Made by a program: the position numbers and the translations under genes | In this document: piece by piece, positions 35,959 through 44,519 of the stretch | Position numbering within the stretch: the first letter of the stretch is position 1 | Layout of the letters: every line of letters begins with the position of its first letter | The notes under the pieces: model-generated | What the model was told of the DNA's origin: nothing | Database searches by the model: none | The model's input: the letters and a program-made list of their open reading frames with translations, nothing else | Origin: Malikia sp. | Lineage (GTDB): Bacteria > Pseudomonadota > Gammaproteobacteria > Burkholderiales > Burkholderiaceae_C | Length of the DNA: 64,000 nucleotides | Assembly: GCF_028687635.1 (NCBI RefSeq) | Contig: NZ_JAQTZS010000002.1 | Coordinates: 62,001 to 126,000, forward strand | Direction of reading: 5' to 3'

Positions 35959-37125
35959 ATGACCCATAGCAAGCTTCAGTGGCTGCGCCGTGCGACCGCT
36001 GCCTTGAGTTTGGGGGTGACGCTTTCCCTGATGGCGCCGCCTTCTCTCATGGCTGCGGGCGCGCCCGTCAAGAAGAAACCCGTCGCCGCACAGAAGGTGA
36101 AAGCCAAGGCCAACGCCAAGGTGAAGGTGGCCGCCAAGGCGCCCGTGGTTTCGGCGCGCGCCAGGCGTGCCGCCGCCAAGGCGGCCGTGCAGGCCGACGC
36201 CAGCGTGGCCCGTCCCCAGTCCGGCAAGGCACGCCGCGCCGCCGTGGTCGCGGCCAAGTCCGCGGCGGTGGCCGGTGGCGCACTGGCGGCGGTTTCCGCT
36301 GTCAACGCCGCAGATCATCACAAACCCGATGCCGCCGCCGCCGACGAGCTGCCCAAGCTCAGCGCCAACGCGGTGTTCGTGATGGACCAGAACAGCCGCG
36401 AGGTGCTGGTCAGCAAGAACGACAAGGTCGTGATGCCGATCGCCTCGCTGACCAAGCTGATGACCGGCTTGCTGGTGGCCGATGCCAAGCTGCCGCTGGA
36501 CGAGGAAATCATGATCACCGAGGATGACCTCGATATCTACAAGGGCACGGGTTCGCGGCTGTCGGTCGGCACCCGGCTGACGCGCGGCGAGGCCATGCAC
36601 CTGGCGCTGATGTCGAGCGAGAATCGCGCCGCCCATGCGCTGGGCCGGACCTATCCCGGTGGCATGGTCAATTTCGTGCGGCTGATGAACGCCAAGGCCG
36701 CCGAGCTCGGCATGCGCGATACCCATTACATCGAGCCGACCGGCCTGTCGGTCGAGAACCGCTCCAGCGCGCGCGACCTCGCGCTGCTGGTCGCGGCCGC
36801 CTACCAGCGCCCGCTGTTGCGTGAATTCTCGACCTCGCAGGGGTACGCGGTCGAATCGGGCCGGCGCGTCCTGCAGTACCACAACAGCAACCGCCTGACG
36901 GCCGACCCGAAATGGGAGATCGGCCTGCAAAAGACCGGCTACATCTCGGAGGCTGGTCGCTGCATGGTGATGTCGGCCAAGCTGGCGGGTCGCCAGATCA
37001 TCATGGTCTTCCTCGACGCGGCCGACAAGTCGGCGCGCATCGGTGACGCGCAGCGGGTGCGGCGCTATGTCGAGTCGGTCGCCTCGACCGATTCGATCGA
37101 GCGCCTGGTCTTGCGCAAGGGCTGA
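35959..37125 (+). CDS. pbpG: D-alanyl-D-alanine endopeptidase (PBP7-like)
   Basis: 388 residues from the ATG at 35959, with GGAG nine bases upstream. A signal peptide (LSLGVTLSLMAPPSLMAAG) precedes a long Lys/Ala-rich low-complexity linker to about residue 130. The catalytic SxxK is IASLTKLMTG, the SxN motif is MSSENRAAH, and KTG occurs in LQKTGYIS. It cleaves peptidoglycan cross-links in the periplasm. It ends six bases from the convergent IclR gene. Confidence 0.92.
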   Translation: MTHSKLQWLRRATAALSLGVTLSLMAPPSLMAAGAPVKKKPVAAQKVKAKANAKVKVAAKAPVVSARARRAAAKAAVQADASVARPQSGKARRAAVVAAKSAAVAGGALAAVSAVNAADHHKPDAAAADELPKLSANAVFVMDQNSREVLVSKNDKVVMPIASLTKLMTGLLVADAKLPLDEEIMITEDDLDIYKGTGSRLSVGTRLTRGEAMHLALMSSENRAAHALGRTYPGGMVNFVRLMNAKAAELGMRDTHYIEPTGLSVENRSSARDLALLVAAAYQRPLLREFSTSQGYAVESGRRVLQYHNSNRLTADPKWEIGLQKTGYISEAGRCMVMSAKLAGRQIIMVFLDAADKSARIGDAQRVRRYVESVASTDSIERLVLRKG

Positions 37126-37130
37126 GCCGC

Positions 37131-37910
37131 TTATTTGCCGGGGCAGCCCAGCGCGCGGCTGATCGCATCGGCCGTGGCCTGCAGCTTGGGCAGCCAGCCC
37201 TCGTCGAGGCGATCGGCCGGTGCCGAGATCGACAGGCCGGCCACCAGCCGTCCTTGGTCGTTGTAGATGCCGGCGGCCATGCAGCGCACGCCGAGTTCGA
37301 GTTCCTCGTTGTCGCGCGCGCTGCCGAGCTGGCGGCATTGCTGCAGCTCCCGCTCCAGGGTCAGCAGCTGGGTGATGCTGTTGGTCGTGTTGCCCATCAG
37401 GCCGGTGCGCGTCGCGTAGGCGCGCACGCGCTGGGGGTCGTCCGCGGCCAGGAACAGCTTGCCGACCGAGGTCAGGTGCAGCGGGGCGTGTCCGCCAATC
37501 GCGCGCACCACCTGCATGCCCGAGCGCTCGCTGTAGGCGCGCTCGACGTAGACGATCTCGTCGCCCTGGCGCACGCTCAGGTTGACCGGCTGCTGGATCA
37601 GCTTGTGCAGCTCGCGCATGGGGCCGAGCGCGGTGTCGCGCACGCTCAGGCGCGCCTTGACCAGGTTGCCGAGTTCGAGCAGGCGCATGCCCAGCCGGTA
37701 GCTGCCGGGCTCGGGCCGATCGACGTAGCGTCCGATCGCGAGGTCATTGAGGATGCGGTGCGCGGTCGAGGGATGCAGTCCGGTCTTCTCGCTGATTTCC
37801 TTGAGCGAGACCGCTTCCTCGCGCGAGGCAAGCACATCCATCAGCGTGAAAATGCGTGCGATCACCTGAACGCTGGGGTGGGTGGGAATGAGGTCTGGAC
37901 GTCTGGTCAT
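37131..37910 (-). CDS. IclR-family transcriptional regulator
   Basis: A 259-residue regulator. The N-terminal winged helix-turn-helix contains VSLKEISEKTGLHPSTAHRI. The C-terminal effector domain contains VYVERAYSERSGM and LTSVGKLFLAA, ending with VAGLSISAPADRL. IclR proteins bind small carboxylates and regulate catabolic or stress genes. The target is unknown. A palindrome just upstream may be its own operator. It is convergent with pbpG and downstream of bpt. Confidence 0.92.
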   Translation of the reverse strand: MTRRPDLIPTHPSVQVIARIFTLMDVLASREEAVSLKEISEKTGLHPSTAHRILNDLAIGRYVDRPEPGSYRLGMRLLELGNLVKARLSVRDTALGPMRELHKLIQQPVNLSVRQGDEIVYVERAYSERSGMQVVRAIGGHAPLHLTSVGKLFLAADDPQRVRAYATRTGLMGNTTNSITQLLTLERELQQCRQLGSARDNEELELGVRCMAAGIYNDQGRLVAGLSISAPADRLDEGWLPKLQATADAISRALGCPGK

Positions 37911-37927
37911 GGCATGAAAATCATCAC

Positions 37928-37952
37928 TGCCATTTTACAAGATGAAATGACA
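37928..37952. promoter_or_regulatory. Palindromic operator candidate upstream of the IclR gene
   Basis: TGNCATTT-N9-AAATGNCA is symmetric about 37940, just upstream of the IclR start at 37910. IclR-family regulators typically bind such inverted repeats to autoregulate. In the minus direction the centre includes TTGTAAAAT, so binding would overlap a promoter. Confidence 0.55.
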
Positions 37953-37971
37953 TGCGGCCCGGAGTGTTGTT

Positions 37972-38715
37972 TCAGGCCACCGGATCCTCGCTCCAGACAC
38001 CTTCGCGCAGCAGTTGGTGCGGGACGAAATGCCGCTTGTAGGCCATCTTGGGACTCAGGCCGATCCAGTAGCCCAGGTAGACCCAGGGCAGGCCCAGCTG
38101 CCTGGCCTGCGCGATCTGCCACAGCACGTTGTAGGTGCCATAGGCGGCGCCGGCCTCGGGCTCGTAGAAGGTGTAGACGGCCGACAGACCGTCGGCCAGC
38201 ACGTCGACCAGCGAGACCATCTTGAGCCGCTCTGGCTCGCTGTCGGTGGCGGGCAGCAGGAACTCGACCAGGCGCGAGTTGACCCGGCTCTGCAGCAGGA
38301 ACTGGCCGTACTGGTCCACGCTGTCCTGGTCCATGCCGCCACCGGCGTGGCGCGCGCGCTGGTAGCGCAGGTAGAGCTCGTAGTGGACGGGGTCGAAGGC
38401 CAGGCTCAGCACACGGGCCTGCAACTCGCCGTGGCGGGCTTGCGCCCGGCGCTGGCTGCGGCTGGGCGCGAAGCGCGCCGCATCGACCCGCAGCGGGATG
38501 CAGGCCTGGCAGCCCTCGCAGTGCGGCCGGTAGGTGAACAGGCCACTGCGGCGAAAGCCCCGCGTGACCAGTTCGGAGTAGGCGTCGTTGTGGATCAGGT
38601 GGCCGGGCGTCGCGACCTGCGAGCGCGCTTGTCTGCCCTCCAGGTAGCTGCAGGGGTAGGGCGCCGTGGCGTAGAACTGCAGCGCCTGCAGCGGGAGTTC
38701 CTGGCCCGGGTTCAT
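37972..38715 (-). CDS. bpt: Aspartate/glutamate leucyltransferase (N-end rule)
   Basis: 247 residues from the ATG at 38715 ([20 protein letters not shown]). The N-terminal cysteine motif [12 protein letters not shown] and the C-terminal [15 protein letters not shown] match the bacterial R-transferase-like family. It transfers leucine to proteins with N-terminal Asp or Glu, marking them for ClpS/ClpAP degradation. A longer frame extends into aat and is rejected. It lies eight bases after aat, which performs the related leucyl/phenylalanyl transfer, so both N-end rule enzymes are linked. Confidence 0.93.
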   Translation of the reverse strand: MNPGQELPLQALQFYATAPYPCSYLEGRQARSQVATPGHLIHNDAYSELVTRGFRRSGLFTYRPHCEGCQACIPLRVDAARFAPSRSQRRAQARHGELQARVLSLAFDPVHYELYLRYQRARHAGGGMDQDSVDQYGQFLLQSRVNSRLVEFLLPATDSEPERLKMVSLVDVLADGLSAVYTFYEPEAGAAYGTYNVLWQIAQARQLGLPWVYLGYWIGLSPKMAYKRHFVPHQLLREGVWSEDPVA

Positions 38716-38722
38716 GCGGCGC

Positions 38723-39487
38723 TCATGGGGTCTTGGGTGACGGACGGTCCAGCCATGCGGACCAGTATAGGGGGTCGAGCCGCCATTCGGGGGCAGGCTG
38801 CGCCGCATGGCGCCGCACGATCCGCAGGAACTCGCCGCGCGGCAGCTCGCGCGCGCCGAGCGAGGCCAGATGGGTGGTGTTCTGCTGGCAGTCGATGGCC
38901 TCGACGCCCCAGGACTCGCAGGCCGCGACCAGCGCCGCGAGCGCGATCTTGGAGCCATTGCTGCGCCGGCTGAACATCGATTCGCCAAACACCATGCGGC
39001 CGATGGCGACGCAGTAGAGCCCGCCCACCCGTTCGCCATCCCACCAGGTCTCGACGCTGTGCGCGTGGCCGGCGCGGTGCAGCGCGCAGTAGGCCGCGAC
39101 CATTTCGGGCAGGATCCAGGTGCCGTCCTGGCCCGGGCGCGGGCTGCTGGAGCAGGCACGGATCACGGCCTCGAAGTCATGGTCGAAGCGGACCTCCAGC
39201 CGGCCGCCGCGCAGTCCGGCACGGATGGTCTTGCGCAGCGAGGGCTGCAGCTTGAAGTCGGCCACGCGCAGCACCATGCGCGGGTCGGTGCTCCACCAGA
39301 GTATCGGCTGACCCTGCGAGAACCAGGGGAAGATGCCCCGACGGTAGGCCGCCAGCAGCGTGGCCACGTCGAGCGCGCCACCGGCCGCGAGCAGGCCCGG
39401 CGCCGGGTCGCCGGCGCCCCAGGCCCGATCGACCGACGGGAAGGGCTGGCCGGGTTCGAGCCAGGGTACGGGGCGGGGTCTTGTCAT
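38723..39487 (-). CDS. aat: Leucyl/phenylalanyl-tRNA-protein transferase
   Basis: 254 residues from the ATG at 39487. Family markers include [37 protein letters not shown] and [19 protein letters not shown]. It adds Leu or Phe to N-terminal Arg or Lys residues. The start was chosen because it begins [13 protein letters not shown]; the longer frame enters nth. It overlaps the nth stop by four bases. Confidence 0.94.
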   Translation of the reverse strand: MTRPRPVPWLEPGQPFPSVDRAWGAGDPAPGLLAAGGALDVATLLAAYRRGIFPWFSQGQPILWWSTDPRMVLRVADFKLQPSLRKTIRAGLRGGRLEVRFDHDFEAVIRACSSSPRPGQDGTWILPEMVAAYCALHRAGHAHSVETWWDGERVGGLYCVAIGRMVFGESMFSRRSNGSKIALAALVAACESWGVEAIDCQQNTTHLASLGARELPRGEFLRIVRRHAAQPAPEWRLDPLYWSAWLDRPSPKTP

Positions 39488-40125
39488 GTTGCAGCGGGAG
39501 TCTTGTTCGGGTAGTCGCAGCAGTCGGTCACGGCGCAGCGGTCGCAATGCGGCTTGCGCGCGGTGCAGACATAGCGCCCATGCAGGATCAGCCAGTGGTG
39601 CGCATGCTCCAGGTATTTTGCGGGGATGCGCTGGAGCAGCTTTTGCTCGACCTCCAGCGGGGTCTTGCCGGGGGCCAGCCCGGTGCGGTTGCCGAGCCGG
39701 AAGACATGGGTGTCGACCGCCATGGTCGGCTCGCCGAAGGCGACGTTGAGCACCACGTTGGCGGTCTTGCGGCCGACCCCGGGCAATTTTTCGAGTTCCT
39801 CGCGCGTGCGCGGCACCTGGCCGCCATGCTGGTCGAGCAGGATCTGGCAGGTCTGCAGCAGGTGCCTGGCCTTGCCGCGGTACAGGCCGATGGTCCTGAT
39901 CTGCTCTTCCAGGCCCTCCTGGCCCAGCTCCAGCATCTGCTGCGGCGTATTGGCTATTCCGAACAGCCGGCGCGTGGCCTTGTTGACGCTGACGTCGGTG
40001 GCCTGCGCGCTCAGCAGCACGGCGCAGAGCAGCTCGAACGGACTCGTATACTCAAGCTCGGTCACGGGCCGCGGATTGGCCGCCTGCAAGGTGGCGAAGA
40101 AGCGCTCGATCTGTTCCTTTTTCAT
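39484..40125 (-). CDS. nth: Endonuclease III
   Basis: 213 residues from the ATG at 40125 (MKKEQIERFFATLQAANPRP). The helix-hairpin-helix contains LEKLPGVGRKTANVVLNVAF with the catalytic Lys, and VDTHVFRLGNR has the catalytic Asp. The 4Fe-4S ligands are CTARKPHCDRCAVTDCC with C-x6-C-x2-C-x5-C spacing. It removes oxidised pyrimidines. It is divergent from the aminotransferase gene with only 15 bases between starts. Confidence 0.95.
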   Translation of the reverse strand: MKKEQIERFFATLQAANPRPVTELEYTSPFELLCAVLLSAQATDVSVNKATRRLFGIANTPQQMLELGQEGLEEQIRTIGLYRGKARHLLQTCQILLDQHGGQVPRTREELEKLPGVGRKTANVVLNVAFGEPTMAVDTHVFRLGNRTGLAPGKTPLEVEQKLLQRIPAKYLEHAHHWLILHGRYVCTARKPHCDRCAVTDCCDYPNKTPAAT

Positions 40126-40140
40126 TCCACCGATTTTCCC

Positions 40141-41343
40141 ATGAGCGCCTCCGCCGTCCGCTTCGCCGACCGACTCGACAAGGTCGAAACCTCCGCCATC
40201 CGCGAGCTGTTCAAGCTGTTGGGCAAGCCCGGCATCATCAGCTTTGCCGGGGGCTTCCCGGATGTGGCGCTGGTCGATGTCGACGGCATCCGCGCAGCTA
40301 CCTTGGCCGCGCTGGAGCAGGAACCGGCCGGTGCCATGCAGTATGGCGCGACCGAGGGCTACGCGCCGCTGCGCGAGCAGCTCGCGAGCTTCATGCAGGC
40401 CAAGGGCGCGCAGGTGGCGCCCGAGCAGCTGATCGTGACCACCGGCAGCCAGCAGGCGCTCGACCTGCTGGGCAAGACGCTGATCTCGCCCGGCGACAAG
40501 GTCATCGTCGAGGGTCCGACCTTCCTGGCCACCATCCAGTGCTTCCGCCTCTACGGCGCCGAGCTGGTCAGCGCGCCGGTGGATGGCCAAGGCGTCGATG
40601 TCGAGCGGCTGGAACAGCTGATCGTCGAGCATCGCCCCAAGTTCGTCTACCTGATCCCGACCTTCGGCAACCCGAGCGGCGCCACGCTGACGCTGGAACG
40701 CCGCAAGCGCGTGCTCGAACTCGCCGTCAAGCGCCAGACGCTGATCGTCGAGGATGATCCCTACGGCGACCTGTATTTCGACGCGCCGCCGCCGCCCAGT
40801 CTGCTGGCGCTGAGCGCCGAGGTGCCGGGCAGCCGCGACTGCCTGGTGCATTGCGGCAGCTTGAGCAAGACGCTGTCGGCCGGCCTGCGCCTGGGCTGGA
40901 TGGTCGCGCCGCCCGAGCTGCTGGCCAAGGCCGTGATGTGCAAGCAGTTCAGCGACGCCAACTCCAGTACCTTCGCGCAGGCCACCGCCGCCCAGTACCT
41001 CAAGTCCGGTCGCATGGCGGCCAACCTCGAAAAGGCGCGCGCCGTCTATGCCGAGCGGGCGCAGGCCCTGTGCGAGGGCCTGCGCGCCGAGCTGGGCGAC
41101 GCGATCGAATTCGTCGCGCCGCAGGGCGGCCTGTTCGTCTGGGCGCGCCTGACCGGCGCGAATGGCAAGGTCACCGACGGCAACGAATTCTCGCGCCGCG
41201 CGATCGAGCAGGGCGTGGCCTTCGTGCCAGGCGCGCCCTTCTATTGCGAGCAGCCCGACCCGGCGACGCTGCGCCTGAGCTTCGCGACTTCGGACCTGGA
41301 CAAGATCCGCGAGGGCGTCAGCCGCCTGGCGCGCGCGCTGTAA
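40141..41343 (+). CDS. PLP-dependent aminotransferase (fold type I, LysN/MocR-like)
   Basis: A 400-residue aminotransferase with GIISFAGGFPDVAL near the N-terminus, TTGSQQALDLLGKTL, PTFGNPSGATLTLERRK and the PLP-lysine motif HCGSLSKTLSAGLRLGWM. The family includes 2-aminoadipate and branched-chain or aromatic transaminases. The substrate is not determined by these motifs. It is divergent from nth and overlaps the exonuclease gene tail-to-tail by 26 bases. Confidence 0.9.
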   Translation: MSASAVRFADRLDKVETSAIRELFKLLGKPGIISFAGGFPDVALVDVDGIRAATLAALEQEPAGAMQYGATEGYAPLREQLASFMQAKGAQVAPEQLIVTTGSQQALDLLGKTLISPGDKVIVEGPTFLATIQCFRLYGAELVSAPVDGQGVDVERLEQLIVEHRPKFVYLIPTFGNPSGATLTLERRKRVLELAVKRQTLIVEDDPYGDLYFDAPPPPSLLALSAEVPGSRDCLVHCGSLSKTLSAGLRLGWMVAPPELLAKAVMCKQFSDANSSTFAQATAAQYLKSGRMAANLEKARAVYAERAQALCEGLRAELGDAIEFVAPQGGLFVWARLTGANGKVTDGNEFSRRAIEQGVAFVPGAPFYCEQPDPATLRLSFATSDLDKIREGVSRLARAL

Positions 41344-41938
41344 GCTGCGGCGCCAGCGCGTGGTAGCAGCGCAGCGCTGCCCAGGCGTCGTTGGCCGCGT
41401 AGAGCAGCTGCGATTCACTCAGGTCCAGCCGCGACCAGTTCGAGGTGGCGGCCTTCTTGGACTTGGCGAAGCGGCGCTCGAACAGCAGCGCGACCGCCGA
41501 CTTGACGCCGATCTGCTGGCGATAGCCGCGCTGGCGGAAGTCGTGGCCGAGCTCGTGCACCCGAGCCGGCTCGATGCCGAGCTTGGACTGGATGCGCTTC
41601 TTGTCGTCGCCCAGGCCGAAACCGGCCTTGACCGCGCCCGGCCAGGCCAGCAGGGTGGCGACCTCGTCCCGGCAGTCCGGGTCGTGCAGCTGGAACACCC
41701 AGGCTTGCTCCAGCGTCGCGAGCTGCACCACATGGGGGCCGTCGGATGCCTCGCCGACCGTGAAGGTCGGCTTGGATTCGGTATCGAAGCCCCAGGCGCT
41801 GCTGGCGCGCAGGGCCAGGGCGGCGCGCTGCGCCTGCACCGGGGTGGAAATCAGTTCGATCCGTTCGAGTTCGAGTCGGTCGAAGGGGGCGAGCAGGTCG
41901 ATCTGCTCCTTGCTGGGGGGGAGGGGGCGGCTTTTCAT
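41318..41938 (-). CDS. RNase D-like 3'-5' exonuclease
   Basis: 206 residues from the ATG at 41938 (MKSRPLPPSKEQIDLLAP). Exo motifs of the DEDDy type are visible: WGFDTESKPTF (Asp, Glu), FGLGDDKKRI and YAANDAWAALRCY (YxxxD). It is only the nuclease domain, without HRDC. A longer upstream frame would cross the divergent neighbour and is rejected. Its 3' end overlaps the aminotransferase. The nucleic acid substrate is not known. Confidence 0.88.
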   Translation of the reverse strand: MKSRPLPPSKEQIDLLAPFDRLELERIELISTPVQAQRAALALRASSAWGFDTESKPTFTVGEASDGPHVVQLATLEQAWVFQLHDPDCRDEVATLLAWPGAVKAGFGLGDDKKRIQSKLGIEPARVHELGHDFRQRGYRQQIGVKSAVALLFERRFAKSKKAATSNWSRLDLSESQLLYAANDAWAALRCYHALAPQLTARAPGG

Positions 41939-42053
41939 AGGGGTTGGCGCGCAGCATAACGCAACGCCGCTGGTCCGGGCGGGCGCCGGCCGACGCATAA
42001 TCACGCTCCCGCAGCGCGTCCATTCGGCCCCGCTGCTAGCCATCAGGATAACC

Positions 42054-42365
42054 ATGAAGAAAACATTCCCGCTCCAGATCGAAGGCAGGCACCCGGACCG
42101 CGTGCTCGACGCGCTCAAGCACGAACTGCGCAAGTACCTCAAGCGCGAACGCCGCCGCGACCTGCCCGCCGGCGTCGATTACTGGGACTTCGACTGCCGC
42201 TTCGGCCTGAGCCAGGACAGCGCCGAGACGGTGCACCTGTCCCAGCTGATCGGCAAGGTCGATGAAGCAGCCCAGGGCGGCGCGACCCAGGTCTATGTCG
42301 AGATCCTGGCCAAGCATGGCGTGCGCGGTGCCCGCGTCGCGTCCCAGGACGGCGATCTGGCCTGA
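42054..42365 (+). CDS. DUF6172-type conserved protein
   Basis: A small 103-residue basic protein, MKKTFPLQIEGRHPDRVLDA at the start, with KYLKRERRRDLP and VDYWDFDCRFG. The length and pattern match a conserved family, recalled as DUF6172, found in many proteobacteria. No catalytic motif is evident. Divergent from the exonuclease gene with a 115-base upstream gap. Function is unknown. Confidence 0.75.
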   Translation: MKKTFPLQIEGRHPDRVLDALKHELRKYLKRERRRDLPAGVDYWDFDCRFGLSQDSAETVHLSQLIGKVDEAAQGGATQVYVEILAKHGVRGARVASQDGDLA

Positions 42366-42419
42366 GGCCTAGCTTGGATGCCGGCCGGCGCTGAGTCGGG
42401 CTGGCATCGGGCTCGATGC

Positions 42420-43769
42420 CTACTGAGTGGCTGACTGGCCGTTGGCCGATCCGCCTTCAGGCGCGTCCTGCCCAGTGCCGGCATCGCCCGCAGCAGCTGC
42501 CGCTGCGCGCAGCTTGTCCTTCTTGCTCGGGCGCTTGCCCTTGATGCCGCCGGTGCCCGGTGGCAGCTTGCCCGGTCGCGCTGGTTCGGCCGGGACGGCG
42601 GCGGCTTCCTCGAACCCCGAGGGCTCGAAGCTGGCGACCGTTGCCAGTTCGAGCTGCAGCGACTGGCGCTTCTGGATCAGGCGCCAGTGCGCGAACTGGT
42701 CCGCGCTCACGAAGCTGACGGCCAGTCCGCTGGCGCCGGCCCGTCCGGTGCGGCCGATCCGGTGCAGGTAGTCCACCGCCGAGCGCGGCAGGTCGTAGTT
42801 GACCACCACCGGCAGGCCTTCGATGTCGATGCCGCGCGCGGCCAGGTCGGTCGTGACCAGGATGTCCCAGCGGCCGGACTTGAATTCGTCCAGCACCTGG
42901 CGCCGACCGCCCTGGCTCAGGCCCCCGTGGAAGGCGGTCGCGTAGACCCCGTTCTTGTAGAGCTTGTTGGCGACATGCTCGGCCGCGTACTGGCTGGCGA
43001 CGAAGACCAGCGCCTGCTTCCAGCCCTGCTCCTTGGCCAGATGGCGCAGCAGCGTGGTGCGCTTGTCGGCATCGACCGCGATCGCCTGCTGTTCGATGGT
43101 CAGCGGCGCCTGCACCTCGGCCTCGATCCGGATCCGTACCGGCTCGCGCAGCAGCGCGTCGGCCAGTCCCTGCACCCCAGCCGGGAAGGTGGCCGAGAAC
43201 AGCAGGTTCTGCCGCCGGGCTGGCAGTTGCTTGAGCACACGGTCGAGCTCATCGGCAAAGCCGAGATCGAGCAGGCGGTCGGCCTCGTCGAGCACCAGCT
43301 GGCGCACCTGGTCGAGCTGCAGGCCGTTGTGTTCGATGACGTCGAGCAGCCGGCCAGGCGTGGCGACCACCAGGTCGGCACCGCCGCGCAGGGCCAGCAG
43401 CTGCGGGTTGATCGAGACGCCGCCATAGAGCGCCTGCACCTTGAGCACTTGCCGCGCGCTGCCGGCCTGGCGCGCGGCCAGGTCCCGCAGCAGTTCGCCG
43501 ACTTGCAGCGCGAGTTCGCGCGTGGGCACCAGCACCAGCGCGCGCAGCTGGCGCCGGTAGCCGCCGATGGGCTGGCTGGCCAGCCCGTGCAGCACGGGCA
43601 GGGCGTAGGCGGCGGTCTTGCCGGAGCCGGTCTGGGCCTGGGCCTGGACATCGGCGCCGCGCAGGATGGCGGGAATCGCCTCGGCCTGGACCGGGGTGGG
43701 CGTGGAGAAACCGAGCTCGCGGGTGGCGTTAATCAGCGCGGAGGACAGACCGAGGGAGGCAAATGACAT
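42420..43769 (-). CDS. rhlE: DEAD-box ATP-dependent RNA helicase (RhlE-like)
   Basis: 449 residues from the ATG at 43769 (MSFASLGLSSALINATRELG). Motif I AQTGSGKT, motif II VLDEADRLLDLG, motif III SATFP and motif VI HRIGRTGRAG are intact. The C-terminal tail (390 to end) is Pro/Lys/Ala-rich and low complexity, as in RhlE-type helicases. It remodels structured RNA in ribosome assembly or decay. The exact subfamily is less certain than the helicase class. 36 bases upstream of serB's stop. Confidence 0.93.
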   Translation of the reverse strand: MSFASLGLSSALINATRELGFSTPTPVQAEAIPAILRGADVQAQAQTGSGKTAAYALPVLHGLASQPIGGYRRQLRALVLVPTRELALQVGELLRDLAARQAGSARQVLKVQALYGGVSINPQLLALRGGADLVVATPGRLLDVIEHNGLQLDQVRQLVLDEADRLLDLGFADELDRVLKQLPARRQNLLFSATFPAGVQGLADALLREPVRIRIEAEVQAPLTIEQQAIAVDADKRTTLLRHLAKEQGWKQALVFVASQYAAEHVANKLYKNGVYATAFHGGLSQGGRRQVLDEFKSGRWDILVTTDLAARGIDIEGLPVVVNYDLPRSAVDYLHRIGRTGRAGASGLAVSFVSADQFAHWRLIQKRQSLQLELATVASFEPSGFEEAAAVPAEPARPGKLPPGTGGIKGKRPSKKDKLRAAAAAAGDAGTGQDAPEGGSANGQSATQ

Positions 43770-43805
43770 GGGGTGGGAGTGTAGGGCCTGCGGTGCCAAG
43801 GCGGC

Positions 43806-44519
43806 TCAGGCCAGGACTTCCAGCAGGCGGTCGAGGCCGCCCTCGTTGATCGCGACCATGGCCTGCTCGCGCACCTTGGGCTTGGCGTGGTAAGCCACCG
43901 ACAGGCCGGCCGCGCCCATCATCGGCAGGTCGTTGGCGCCGTCGCCCATGGCGATGCATTGCCCGGGCGTGATGCCCAGCAGCGAGGCCACTTCCAGCAT
44001 CGTGCGGCGCTTCTCGGCGCCGTCGCAGATGTCGCCCCAGCATTGCTCGATCATGCGCCCGGTCAACACATCGTGCTCGATTTCGAGCCGGTTGGAACGC
44101 GCGAAGTCGATGTTGAGCCGCGCCTTGACGCGGTCGGCGAAATAGGTGAAGCCGCCCGAGACCAGCAGCACCTTCAGGCCGGCGGCCTGGCAGGCGGCGA
44201 TCAGCTCTTGCGCGCCAGGGTTGATCTGGAGTCGCTCGGCATGGACGCGCTCCATGTCGGCCACGGTCACGCCCTTGAGCAGCGCGACGCGCCGGCGCAG
44301 GCTGTCCTTGAAGTCGGTGATCTCGCCGCGCATGGCGGCCTCGGTAATGGCGGCGACCTCGGCCTTGCGGCCGACCGCGTCGGCGATCTCGTCGACGCAT
44401 TCGATGCTGATCAGCGTCGAGTCCATGTCGAAGGCGATCAGCTTGAAGTCGGACAGCTTGAGCGGGGCGCTGAAGTGCTGGATCACGAGGCCGGGGGCGA
44501 ATTCGGTGGCGGTGGTCAT
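43806..44519 (-). CDS. serB: Phosphoserine phosphatase
   Basis: A 237-residue HAD-family enzyme with IAFDMDSTLISIECVDEIA (nucleophile Asp), LLVSGGFTYFA (motif II) and AMGDGANDLPMM (metal-binding). It catalyses the last step of serine synthesis. There is no N-terminal ACT domain. The start overlaps the type III restriction gene stop by four bases, so the island abuts it directly. Confidence 0.95.
   Translation of the reverse strand: MTTATEFAPGLVIQHFSAPLKLSDFKLIAFDMDSTLISIECVDEIADAVGRKAEVAAITEAAMRGEITDFKDSLRRRVALLKGVTVADMERVHAERLQINPGAQELIAACQAAGLKVLLVSGGFTYFADRVKARLNIDFARSNRLEIEHDVLTGRMIEQCWGDICDGAEKRRTMLEVASLLGITPGQCIAMGDGANDLPMMGAAGLSVAYHAKPKVREQAMVAINEGGLDRLLEVLA

Noticed and set aside
39481-40140. 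N-terminal extension of the aminotransferase frame across nth
   Set aside because: The conserved start is at 40141; the extension is antisense to endonuclease III.
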